A stretch of DNA of 64,000 nucleotides, taken from assembly GCF_029227915.1 (NCBI RefSeq), contig NC_079876.1:5210001-5274000 (forward strand), given 5' to 3'. The position numbers and the translations under genes are program-made. Of this stretch, positions 50,201 through 61,854 are shown piece after piece (positions within the stretch are counted from its first letter, which is position 1; each line of letters begins with the position of its first letter). Under the pieces are notes generated by a model. That model worked only from the letters and a program-made list of their open reading frames with translations. It was not told the origin of the DNA and made no database searches. The stretch is from Hydractinia symbiolongicarpus (lineage: Eukaryota; Cnidaria; Hydrozoa; Anthoathecata; Hydractiniidae).

Positions 50201-53200
50201 ATTTATCAGGTGACAGTCCAACTTTAGTTCAATTAAGTCCCACAGTCAATCGTTTCACAGTTAAAAGCGATGCAACCTAGTAATATTAGAAATATATTGC
50301 TAAATACATGTAGGTACGAATATGTGACCAAACCGTTGTAACTGGAATGGAATGACACCGTTAGAAAGTCAATGAAATGTAGTTTTTGAAACTGTCGCTA
50401 TTTCTTCAGCGCGCGATAACGGATAGGATTGCTCCCACAGTAAAGAATGACTTATTTATCTAAATTTTTAAATGAAGCGCTACCACAGCGCCCAGTGTAA
50501 TCGCTGAGTTCCGGCAATCACGTCAAATTAAGAAGAATGTTATTTCTTGGAGTTGAATTGTCTCCTTTATCACATTTATCAGGTGGCAGTCCAAAGTTAG
50601 TTCAATTAAGTCCCACAGTCAATCGTTCCATAGTTAAAAGCGATGCAACCTAGTAATATCACAAAAATATCGCTAAATACATGTTTGTACGAATATGTGA
50701 CCTAACCGTTGTAACTCAAACGGACAGACACCGTTAGAAAGTCAATGAAATGTAGTTTTTGAAACTGTCGCTATTTCTTCAGCGCGCGATAACGGCTAGG
50801 ATTGGTCCCACAGTAAAGAATGACTTATTTATCTAAGTTTTTAAATGAAGCGCTACCACAGAGACCAGTGTAATCGCTAAGTTTTGACAATCATGTCAAA
50901 TTAAGAAGAATGTTATTTCTTGGAGTCCAATTGTCTCCTTTATCACATTTATCAGGTGACAGTCCAAAGTTAGTTCAATTAAGTCCCACAGTCATTCGTT
51001 TCATAGTTAAGAGCGATGCAACCTAGTAATATTAGAAAAATATTGCTAAATACATGTTGGTACGAATATGTGACCAAACCGTTGTAACTGAAAGGGACTG
51101 ACACTGTTAGAAAGTCAATGAAATGTAGTTTTTGAAACTGTCGCTATTTCTTCAGCGCGCGATAACGGATAGGATTGGTCCCACAGTAAAGAATGACTTA
51201 TTTATCTAAACTCTTAAATGAAGCGCTACCACAGCGGCCAGTGTAATCGCTGAGTTCCGGCAATCACGTCAAATTAAGAAGAATGTTATTTCTTAGAGTC
51301 CAATTGTCTTCTTTATCACATTTATCAGGTGACAGTCCAAAGTTAGTTCAATTAAGTCCCACAGTCAATCGTTTCAGAGTTAAAAGCGATGCAACCTAGT
51401 AATATCAGAAAAATATCGCTAAATACATGTTGGTACGAATATGTGACTCAACCGTTGTAACACAAACGGACTGACACCGTTAGAAAGTCAATGAAATGTA
51501 GTTTTTGAAATTGTCGCTATTTCTTAAGCGCGTGATAACGGATAGGATTGGTCCCACAGTAAAGAATGAATTTTTTATCTTAATTTTCAAATGAAGCGCT
51601 ACCACAGAGCCCAGTGTAATCGCTGAGTTTCGGCAATTATGTCAGATTAAGAAGAATGTTATTTCTTGGAGTCCAATTGTCTCCTTTATCACATTTATCA
51701 GGTGACAGTCCAAAGTTAGTTCAATTAAGTCCCACAGTCATTCGTTTCATAGTTAAGAGCGATGCAACCTAGTAATATTAGAAAAATATTGCTAAATACA
51801 TGTTGGTACGAATATGTGACCAAACCGTTGTAACTGAAAGGGACTGACACTGTTAGAAAGTCAATGAAATGTAGTTTTTGAAACTGTCGCTATTTCTTCA
51901 GCGCGCGATAACGGATAGGATTGGTCCCACAGTAAAGAATGACTTATTTATCTAAACTCTTAAATGAAGCGCTACACCAGCGGCCAGTGTAATCGCTGAG
52001 TTCCGGCAATCACGTCAAATTAAGAAGATTGTTATTTCTTGGAGTCCAATTGTCTCCTTTATCACATTTATCAGGTGACAGTCCAAAGTTAGTTCAATTA
52101 AGTCCCACAGTCAATCGTTTCAGAGTTAAAAGCGATGCAACCTAGTAATATCAGAAAAATATCGCTAAATACATGTTTGTACGAATATGTGACTCAACCG
52201 TTGTAACACAAACGGACTGACACAGTTAGAAAGTCAATGAAATGTAGTTTTTGAAATTGTCGCTATTTCTTAAGCGCGTGATAACGGATAGGATTGGTCC
52301 CACAGTAAAGAATGAATTTTTTATCTTAATTTTCAAATTAAGCGCTACCACAGAGCCCAGTGTAATCGCTGAGTTTCGGCAATTATGTCAGATTAAGAAG
52401 AATGTTATTTCTTGGAGTCCAATTGTCTCCTTTATCACATTTATCAGGTGACAGTCCAAAGTTAGTTCAATTAAGTCCCACAGTCAATCGTTTCATAGTT
52501 AAAAGCGATGCAACCTAGTAATATTAGAAAAATATCGCTAAGTACATGTTTGTGCGAATATGTGACCCAACCTTTGTAACACAAACGGACAGACACCGTT
52601 AGAAAGTCAATGAAATGTCGTTTTTGAAACTGTCGCTATTTCTGCAGCGCGCGATAACGGCTAGGATTGGTCCCGCAGTAAAATATGAATTTTTTATCTT
52701 AATTTTTAAATGAAGCGCTACCACAGAGCCCAGTGTAATCGCTGAGTTTAGGCAATCATGTCAAATTAAGAAGAATGTTATTTCTTGGAGTCCAATTGTC
52801 TCCTTTATCACATTTATCAGGTGACAGTCCAACTTTAGTTCAATTAAGTCCCACAGTCAATCGTTTCACAGTTAAAAGCGATGCAACCTAGTAATATCAG
52901 ATAAATATCGCTAAATACATGTTGGTACGTATATGTGACCCAAACGTTGTAACTCAAACGGACTGACACCGTTAGAAAGTCAATGAAATGTAGTTTTTGA
53001 AACTGTCGCTATTTCTTCAACGCGCGATAACGCATAGGATTAGTCCCACAGTAAAGAATGACTTAGTTATCTAAGTTTTAGCGCTACCACAGCGCCCAGT
53101 GTAATCGCTGAGTTCCGGCAATCACCTCAAGTTATGAAGAATGTTATTTCTTGGAGTCCAATTGTCTTATTTATCACATTTATCAGGTGACAGTCCAAAG

Positions 53201-54525
53201 TTAGTTCAATTAAGTCCCACAGTCAATCGTTTCACAGTTAAAAGCGATGCAACCTTGTAATATCACAAAAATATCGCTTAATACATGTTTGTACGAATAT
53301 GTGACCTAACCGTTGTAACTCAAACGGACAGACACCGTTAGAAAGTCAATGAAATGTAGTTTTTGAAACTGTCGCTATTTCTTCAGCGCGCGATAACGGC
53401 TAGGATTGGTCCCACAGTAAAGAATGACTTATTTATCTAAGTTTTTATATGAAGCGCTACCACAGAGACCAGTGTAATCGCTAAGTTTTGGCAATCATGT
53501 CAAATTAAGAAGAATGTTATTTCTTGGAGTCCAATTGTCTCCTTTATCACATTTATCAGGTGACAGTCCAAGGTTAGTTCAATTAAGTCCCACAGTCATT
53601 CGTTTCATAGTTAAGAGCGATGCAACCTAGTAATATTAGAAAAATATTGCTAAATACATGTTGGTACGAATATATGACCAAACCGTTGTAACTGAAAGGG
53701 ACTGACACTGTTAGAAAGTCAATGAAATGTAGTTTTTGAAACTGTCGCTATTTCTTCAGCGCGCGATAACGGATAGGATTGCTCCCACAGTAAAGAATGA
53801 CTTATTTATCTAAATTTTTAAATGAAGCGCTACCACAGCGCCCAGTGTAATCGCTGAGTTCCGGCAATCACGTCAAATTAAGAAGAATGTTATTTCTTGG
53901 AGTTCAATTGTCTCCTTTATCACATTTATCAGGTGACAGTCCAAAGTTAGTTCAATTAAGTCCCACAGTCAATCGTTCCATAGTTAAAAGCGATGCAACC
54001 TAGTAATATCACAAAAATATCGCTAAATACATGTTTGTACGAATATGTGACCTAACCGTTGTAACTCAAACGGACAGACACCGTTAGAAAGTCAATGAAA
54101 TGTAGTTTTTGAAACTGTCGCTATTTCTTCAGCGCGCGATAACGGCTAGGATTGGTCCCACAGTAAAGAATGACTTATTTATCTAAGTTTTTAAATGAAG
54201 CGCTACCACAGAGACCAGTGTAATCGCTAAGTTTTGACAATCATGTCAAATTAAGAAGAATGTTATTTCTTGGAGTCCAATTGTCTCCTTTATCACATTT
54301 ATCAGGTGACAGTCCAAAGTTAGTTCAATTAAGTCCCACAGTCAATCGTTTCACCTTTAAAAGCGATGCAACCTAGTAATATCAGATAAATATCGCTAAA
54401 TACATGTTGGTACGAATATGTGACCAAACCGTTGTAACTGAAAGGGACTGACACTGTTAGAAAGTCAATGAAATGTAGTTTTTGAAACTGTCGCTATTTC
54501 TTCAGTGCGCGATACCGGATAGGAT
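47274..54525 (+). repeat. HOR copy D2 (partner of 39455-47080)
   Basis: Private marks shared with D1 at the expected distance are: CTTAACGCGTGAT with a lost G (39610/47429), AGTTGAATTG (41240/49059), GCTACACCAGCGG (44526/51971), AGAAGATTGTTATT (44578/52023), TTAGAGTCCAATTGTCTTC (43848/51293) and AAGTTATGAA (45685/53130). In the last ~4.6 kb I counted roughly a dozen single-base differences. The match ends near 54525, where GACTTATTTATC follows instead of GAATTTTTTATC. Confidence 0.9.
49618..49990 (+). repeat. Hybrid monomer: one unit lost in copy D2
   Basis: It begins as the partner of 41800 (both share the rare GTTTTTCAAACTG) but from AATGAATTTTTTATC onward matches the partner of the next monomer, 42173. 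The exchange lies in the identical GGATAGGATTGGTCCCACAG region (about 49660-49705), and exactly one 373-bp monomer is missing relative to copy D1. Confidence 0.88.
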
Positions 54526-55198
54526 TAGTCCCACAGTAAAGAATGACTTATTTATCTAAATTTTTAAATGAAGCGCTACCACAGCGCCCAATGTAATCGC
54601 TGAGTTCCGGCAATCACGTCAAATTAAGAAGAATGTTATTTCTTTGGGTCCAATTGTCCCATTTATCACATTTATCAGGTGACAGTCCAAAGTTAGTTCA
54701 ATTAAGTCCCACAGTCATTCGTTTCATAGTTAAGAGCGATGCAACCTAGTAAGATTACAAAAATATTGCTAAATACATGTTGGTACGAATATGTGACCAA
54801 ACCGTTGTAACTGAAAGGGACTGACACTGTTAGAAAGTCAATGAAATGTAGTTTTTGAAACTGTCGCTATTTCTTCAGCGCGCGATAACGGATAGGATTG
54901 GTCCCACAGTAAAGAATGACTTAGTTATCTAAGTTTTAGCGCTACCACAGCGCCCAGTGTAATCGCTGAGTTCCGGCAATCACGTCAAGTTAAGAAGAAT
55001 GTTATTTCTTGGTGTCCAATTGTCTCATTTATCACATTTATCAGGTGACAGTCCAAAGTTAGTTCAATTAAGTCCCACAGTCAACCGTTTCATAGTTAAA
55101 AACGATGCAACCTAGTAATATCACAAAAATATCGCTTAATACATGTTTGTACGAATATGTGACCCAACCTTTGTAACACAAACGGACAGACGCCGTTA

Positions 55199-57056
55199 GA
55201 AAGTCAATGAAATGTAGTTTTTGAAACTGTCGCTATTTCTTCAACGCGCGATATCGCATAGGAATAGTGCCACAGTAAAGAATGACTTAGTTATCTAAGT
55301 TTTTAAATGAAGCGCTACCACAGAGACCAGTGTAATCGCTAAGTTTTGGCAATCATGTCAAATTAAGGAGAATGTTATTTCTTGGAGTCCAATTGTCTCC
55401 TTTATCACATTTATCAGGTGACAGTCCAAAGTTAGTTCAATTAAGTCCCACAGTCATTCATTTCATAGTTAAGAGCGATGCAACCTAGTAATATTAGAAA
55501 AATATTGCTAAATACATGTTGGTACGAATATGTGACCAAACCGTTGTAACTGAAAGGGACTGACACTGTTAGAAAGTCAATGAAATGTAGTTTTTGAAAC
55601 TGTCGCTCTTTCTTCAGCGCGCGATAACGGATAGGATTGCTCCCACAGTAAAGAATGACTTATTTATCTAAATTTTTAAATGAAGCGCTACCACAGCGCC
55701 CAGTGTAATCGCTGAGTTCCGGCAATCACGTCAAATTAAGAAGAATGTTATTTCTTGGAGTCCAATTGTCTCCTTTATCACATTTATCAGGTGACAGTCC
55801 AAAGTTAGTTCAATTAAGTCCCACAGTCAATCGTTCCATAGTTAAAAGCGATGCAACCTAGTAATATCACAAAAATATCGCTAAATACATGTTTGTACGA
55901 ATATGTGACCTAACCGTTGTAACTCAAACGGCCAGACACCGTTAGAAAGTCAATGAAATGTAGTTTTTGAAACTCGCGCTATCTCCTCAGCGCGCGATAA
56001 CGGTTAGGATTGGTCCCACAGTAAAGAATGACATATTTATCTAAATTTTTAAATGAAGCGCTACCACAGAGACCAGTGTAATCGCTAAGTTTTAGCAATC
56101 ATGTCAAATTAAGAAGAATGTTATTTCTTGGAGTCCAATTGTCTCCTTTATCACATTTATTAGGTAACAGTCCAAAGTTAGTTCAATTAAGTCCCACAGT
56201 CAATAGTTTCATAGTTAAAAGCGATGCAACCTAGTAATATTAGAAAAATATTGCTAAATACATGTTGGTACGAATATGTGACCAAACCGTTGTAACTGGA
56301 GGGGACTGACACCGTTAGAAAGTCAATGAAATGTAGTTTTTGAAACTGTCGCTATTTCTTCAGCGCGCGATAACGGATAAGATTGGTCCCACAGTAAAGA
56401 ATGAATTTTTTATCTTAATTTTCAAATGAAGCGCTACCACAGAGCCCAGTGTAATCGCTGAGTTTCGGCAATCATGTCAGATTAAGAAGAATGTTATTTC
56501 TTGGAGTCCAATTGTCTCCTTTATCACATTTATCAGGTGACAATCCAAAGTTAGTTCAATTAAGTCCCACAGTCAATCGTTTCATAGTTAAAAGCGATGC
56601 AACCTAGTAATATTAGAAAAATATCGCTAAATACATGTTTGTACGAATATGTGACCCAACCTTTGTAACACAAACGGACAGACGCCGTTAGAAAGTCAAT
56701 GAAATGTAGTTTTTGAAACTGTCGCTATTTCTTCAGCGCGCGATAACGGATAGGATTGGTCCCACAGTAAAGAATGACTTAGTTATCTAAGTTTTAGCGC
56801 TACCACAGCGCCCAGTGTAATCGCTGAGTTCCGGCAATCACGTCAAGTTAAGAAGAATGTTATTTCTTGGTGTCCAATTGTCTCATTTATCACATTTATC
56901 AGGTGACAGTCCAAAGTTAGTTCAATTAAGTCCCACAGTCAACCGTTTCATAGTTAAAAACGATGCAACCTAGTAATATCACAAAAATATCGCTTAATAC
57001 ATGTTTGTACGAATATGTGACCCAACCTTTGTAACACAAACGGACAGACGCCGTTA
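55199..57056 (+). repeat. HOR block a-b-c-d-e (1858 bp)
   Basis: Five monomers with anchors 55199, 55572, 55945, 56318 and 56691. The c tail has GGTAACAGTCC (near 56163) and CAATAGTTTCATAG, which identify descendants of this block. The a monomer has AATAGTGCC where the others read AATAGTCCC. Confidence 0.85.
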
Positions 57057-58540
57057 GAAAGTCAATGAAATGTAGTTTTTGAAACTGTCGCTATTTCTTC
57101 AACGCGCGATATCGCATAGGAATAGTCCCACAGTAAAGAATGACTTAGTTATCTAAGTTTTTAAATGAAGCGCTACCACAGAGACCAGTGTAATCGCTAA
57201 GTTTTGGCAATCATGTCAAATTAAGGAGAATGTTATTTCTTGGAGTCCAATTGTCTCCTTTATCACATTTATCAGGTGACAGTCCAAAGTTAGTTCAATT
57301 AAGTCCCACAGTCATTCATTTCATAGTTAAGAGCGATGCAACCTAGTAATATTAGAAAATATTGCTAAATACATGTTGGTACGAATATGTGACCAAACCG
57401 TTGTAACTGAAAGGGACTGACACTGTTAGAAAGTCAATGAAATGTAGTTTTTGAAACTGTCGCTCTTTCTTCAGCGCGCGATAACGGATAGGATTGCTCC
57501 CACAGTAAAGAATGACTTATTTATCTAAATTTTTAAATGAAGCGCTACCACAGCGCCCAGTGTAATCGCTGAGTTCCGGCAATCACGTCAAATTAAGAAG
57601 AATGTTATTTCTTGGAGTCCAATTGTCTCCTTTATCACATTTATTAGGTAACAGTCCAAAGTTAGTTCAATTAAGTCCCACAGTCAATAGTTTCATAGTT
57701 AAAAGCGATGCAACCTAGTAATATTAGAAAAATATTGCTAAATACATGTTGGTACGAATATGTGACCAAACCGTTGTAACTGGAGGGGACTGACACCGTT
57801 AGAAAGTCAATGAAATGTAGTTTTTGAAACTGTCGCTATTTCTTCAGCGCGCGATAACGGATAAGATTGGTCCCACAGTAAAGAATGAATTTTTTATCTT
57901 AATTTTCAAATGAAGCGCTACCACAGAGCCCAGTGTAATCGCTGAGTTTCGGCAATCATGTCAGATTAAGAAGAATGTTATTTCTTGGAGTCCAATTGTC
58001 TCCTTTATCACATTTATCAGGTGACAGTCCAAAGTTAGTTCAATTAAGTCCCACAGTCAATCGTTTCATAGTTAAAAGCGATGCAACCTAGTAATATTAG
58101 AAAAATATCGCTAAATACATGTTTGTACGAATATGTGACCCAACCTTTGTAACACAAACGGACAGACGCCGTTAGAAAGTCAATGAAATGTAGTTTTTGA
58201 AACTGTCGCTATTTCTTCAGCGCGCGATAACGGATAGGATTGGTCCCACAGTAAAGAATGACTTAGTTATCTAAGTTTTAGCGCTACCACAGCGCCCAGT
58301 GTAATCGATGAGTTCCGGCAATCACGTCAAGTTAAGAAGAATGTTATTTCTTGGTGTCCAATTGTCTCATTTATCACATTTATCAGGTGACAGTCCAAAG
58401 TTAGTTCAATTAAGTCCCACAGTCAACCGTTTCATAGTTAAAAACGATGCAACCTAGTAATATCACAAAAATATCGCTTAATACATGTTTGTACGAATAT
58501 GTGACCCAACCTTTGTAACACAAACGGACAGACGCCGTTA
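57057..58540 (+). repeat. HOR block a-b-d-e (1484 bp), c monomer lost
   Basis: Four monomers. The b unit (57429) keeps a b front, then from about 57585-57640 takes on the c tail with the same GGTAACAGTCC and CAATAGTTTCATAG as the preceding block. A b-to-c exchange has deleted one 373-bp monomer. One A is also missing before the b anchor (TAGAAAATATTGC near 57353), giving a 372-bp spacing. Confidence 0.87.
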
Positions 58541-60651
58541 GAAAGTCAATGAAATGTAGTTTTTGAAACTGTCGCTATTTCTTCAACGCGCGATATCGCA
58601 TAGGAATAGTCCCACAGTAAAGAATGACTTAGTTATCTAAGTTTTTAAATGAAGCGCTACCACAGAGACCAGTGTAATCGCTAAGTTTTGGCAATCATGT
58701 CAAATTAAGGAGAATGTTATTTCTTGGAGTCCAATTGTCTCCTTTATCACATTTATCAGGTGACAGTCCAAAGTTAGTTCAATTAAGTCCCACAGTCATT
58801 CATTTCATAGTTAAGAGCGATGCAACCTAGTAATATTAGAAAAATATTGCTAAATACATGTTGGTACGAATATGTGACCAAACCGTTGTAACTGAAAGGG
58901 ACTGACACTGTTAGAAAGTCAATGAAATGTAGTTTTTGAAACTGTCGCTCTTTCTTCAGCGCGCGATAACGGATAGGATTGCTCCCACAGTAAAGAATGA
59001 CTTATTTATCTAAATTTTTAAATGAAGCGCTACCACAGCGCCCAGTGTAATCGCTGAGTTCCGGCAATCACGTCAAATTAAGAAGAATGTTATTTCTTGG
59101 AGTCCAATTGTCTCCTTTATCACATTTATCAGGTGACAGTCCAAAGTTAGTTCAATTAAGTCCCACAGTCAATCGTTCCATAGTTAAAAGCGATGCAACC
59201 TAGTAATATCACAAAAATATCGCTAAATACATGTTTGTACGAATATGTGACCTAACCGTTGTAACTCAAACGGCCAGACACCGTTAGAAAGTCAATGAAA
59301 TGTAGTTTTTGAAACTCGCGCTATCTCCTCAGCGCGCGATAACGGCTAGGATTGGTCCCACAGTAAAGAATGACATATTTATCTAAATTTTTAAATGAAG
59401 CGCTACCACAGAGACCAGTGTAATCGCTAAGTTTTGGCAATCATATCAAATTAAGAAGAATGTTATTTCTTGGAGTCCAATTGTCTCCTTTATCACATTT
59501 ATTAGGTGACAGTCCAAAGTTAGTTCAATTAAGTCCCACAGTCAATAGTTTCATAGTTAAAAGCGATGCAACCTAGTAATATTAGAAAAATATTGCTAAA
59601 TACATGTTGGTACGAATATGTGACCAAACCGTTGTAACTGGAGGGGACTGACACCGTTAGAAAGTCAATGAAATGTAGTTTTTGAAACTGTCGCTATTTC
59701 TTCAGCGCGCGATAACGGATAAGATTGGTCCCACAGTAAAGAATGAATTTTTTATCTTAATTTTCAAATGAAGCGCTACCACAGAGCCCAGTGTAATCGC
59801 TGAGTTTCGGCAATCATGTCAGATTAAGAAGAATGTTATTTCTTGGAGTCCAATTGTCTCCTTTATCACATTTATCAGGTGACAGTCCAAAGTTAGTTCA
59901 ATTAAGTCCCACAGTCAATCGTTTCATAGTTAAAAGCGATGCAACCTAGTAATATTAGAAAAATATCGCTAAATACATGTTTGTACGAATATGTGACCCA
60001 ACCTTTGTAACACAAACGGACAGACGCCGTTAGAAAGTCAATGAAATGTCGTTTTTGAAACTGTCGCTATTTCTTCAGCGCGCGATAACGGCTAGGATTG
60101 ATCCCGCAGTAAAAAATGAATTTTTTATCTTAATTTTTAAATGAAGCGCTACCACAGAGCCCAGTGTAATCGCTGAGTTTCGGCAATCATGTCAAATTAA
60201 GAAGAATGTTATTTCTTGGAGTCCAATTGTCTCCTTTATCACATTTATCAGGTGACAGTCCAACTTTAGTTCAATTAAGTCCCACAGTCAATCGTTTCAC
60301 AGTTAAAAGCGATGCAACCTAGTAATATCAGATAAATATCGCTAAATACATGTTGGTACGGATATATGACCCAAACGTTGTAACTCAAACGGACTGACAC
60401 CGTTAGAAAGTCAATGAAATGTAGTTTTTGAAACTGTCGCTATTTCTTCAACGCGCGATATCGCATAGGAATAGTCCCACAGTAAAGAATGACTTAGTTA
60501 TCTAAGTTTTTAAATGAAGCGCTACCACAGAGACCAGTGTAATCGCTAAGTTTTGGCAATCATGTCAAATTAAGAAGAATGTTATTTCTTGGAGTCCAAT
60601 TGTCTCCTTTATCACATTTATCAGGTGACAGTCCAAAGTTAGTTCAATTAA
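58457..60651 (+). repeat. HOR copy E1 (offset 3349 bp, 9 monomers; partner 61806-64000)
   Basis: Anchors 58541, 58914, 59287, 59660, 60033 and 60406 recur exactly 3349 bp on. Shared rare marks are GGCAATCATATCAAAT (59441/62790), GATTGATCCCGCAG and GGATATATGACCC. I noticed very few differences, for instance GGTGATAGTCC near 62857 in the partner. Confidence 0.9.
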
Positions 60652-61469
60652 GTCCCACAGTCATTCATTTCATAGTTAAGAGCGATGCAACCTAGTAATA
60701 TTAGAAAAATATTGCTAAATACATGTTGGTACGAATATGTGACCAAACCGTTGTAACTGAAAGGGACTGACACTGTTAGAAAGTCAATGAAATGTAGTTT
60801 TTGAAACTGTCGCTCTTTCTTCAGCGCGCGATAACGGATAGGATTGCTCCCACAGTAAATAATGACTTATTTATCTAAATTTTTAAATGAAGCGCTACCA
60901 CAGCGCCCAGTGTAATCGCTGAGTTCCGGCAATCACGTCAAATTAAGAAGAATGTTATTTCTTGGAGTCCAATTGTCTCCTTTATCACATTTATCAGGTG
61001 ACAGTCCAAAGTTAGTTCAATTAAGTCCCACAGTCAATCGTTCCATAGTTAAAAGCGATGCAACCTAGTAATATCACAAAAATATCGCTAAATACATGTT
61101 TGTACGAATATGTGACCTAACCGTTGTAACTCAAACGGCCAGACACCGTTAGAAAGTCAATGAAATGTAGTTTTTGAAACTCGCGCTATCTCCTCAGCGC
61201 GCAATAACGGCTAGGATTGGTCCCACAGTAAAGAATGACATATTTATCTAAATTTTTAAATGAAGCGCTACCACAGAGACCAGAGTAATCGCTAATTTTG
61301 GCAATCATGTCAAATTAAGAAGAATGTTATTTCTTGGAGTCCAATTGTCTCCTTTATCACATTTATTAGGTGACAGTCCAAAGTTAGTTCAATTAAGTCC
61401 CACAGTCAATAGTTTCATAGTTAAAAGCGATGCAACCTAGTAGTATTAGAAAAATATTGCTAAATACAT

Positions 61470-61854
61470 GTTGGTACGAATATGTGACCAAACCGTTGTA
61501 ACTGGAGGGGACTGACACCGTTAGAAAGTCAATGAAATGTAGTTTTTGAAACTGTCGCTATTTCTTCAACGCGCGATAACGCATAGGATTAGTCCCACAG
61601 TAAAGAATGACTTAGTTATCTAAGTTTTAGCGCTACCACAGCGCCCAGTGTAATCGCTGAGTTCCGGCAATCACGTCAAGTTAAGAAGAATGTTATTTCT
61701 TGGAGTCCATTTGTCTCCTTTATCACATTTATCAGGTGACAGTCCAAAGTTAGTTCAATTAAGTCCCACAGTCAATCGTTTCATAGTTAAAAGCGATGCA
61801 ACCTTGTAATATCACAAAAATATCGCTTAATACATGTTTGTACGAATATGTGAC
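61470..61854 (+). repeat. Tract shared with 26469-26853, 35,001 bp away
   Basis: This short-class monomer (CAACGCGCGATAACGCATAGG, TTATCTAAGTTTTAGCGCT, ACCTTGTAATATCAC) is a domain II type placed in domain V. It shares with the monomer at 26523 the change GGAGTCCATTTGTC (T at 61710 and 26709), which I saw nowhere else. I found no difference from the anchor to about 61854; just beyond, GTGACCCAACC here differs from GTGACCTAACC there. Confidence 0.75.

Larger units (their letters stand above)
39280..54560 (+). repeat. Domain IV: large tandem duplication of 20-21 monomers
   Basis: Anchors at 39569, 39941, 40314, 40680, 41053, 41426, 41800, 42173, 42546, 42919, 43292, 43665, 44038, 44411, 44784, 45157, 45530, 45896, 46269, 46642, 47015, 47388, 47760, 48133, 48499, 48872, 49245, 49618, 49991, 50364, 50737, 51110, 51483, 51856, 52229, 52602, 52975, 53341, 53714, 54087 and 54460. 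Typical variants are GTGACTCAACCGTTGTAACAC, CCTTTGTAACACAAACGG, AATGAATTTTTTATC, TTATGTCAGATTAAG and GTTTAGGCAATC. Confidence 0.9.

Noticed and set aside
52251-52451. Identical 66-codon open frame
   Set aside because: It is the copy of the frame at 44806 carried 7445 bp on by the large tandem duplication, including the same TGA-to-TTA change at 52338-52340. Its conservation reflects recent copying, not selection on a protein.
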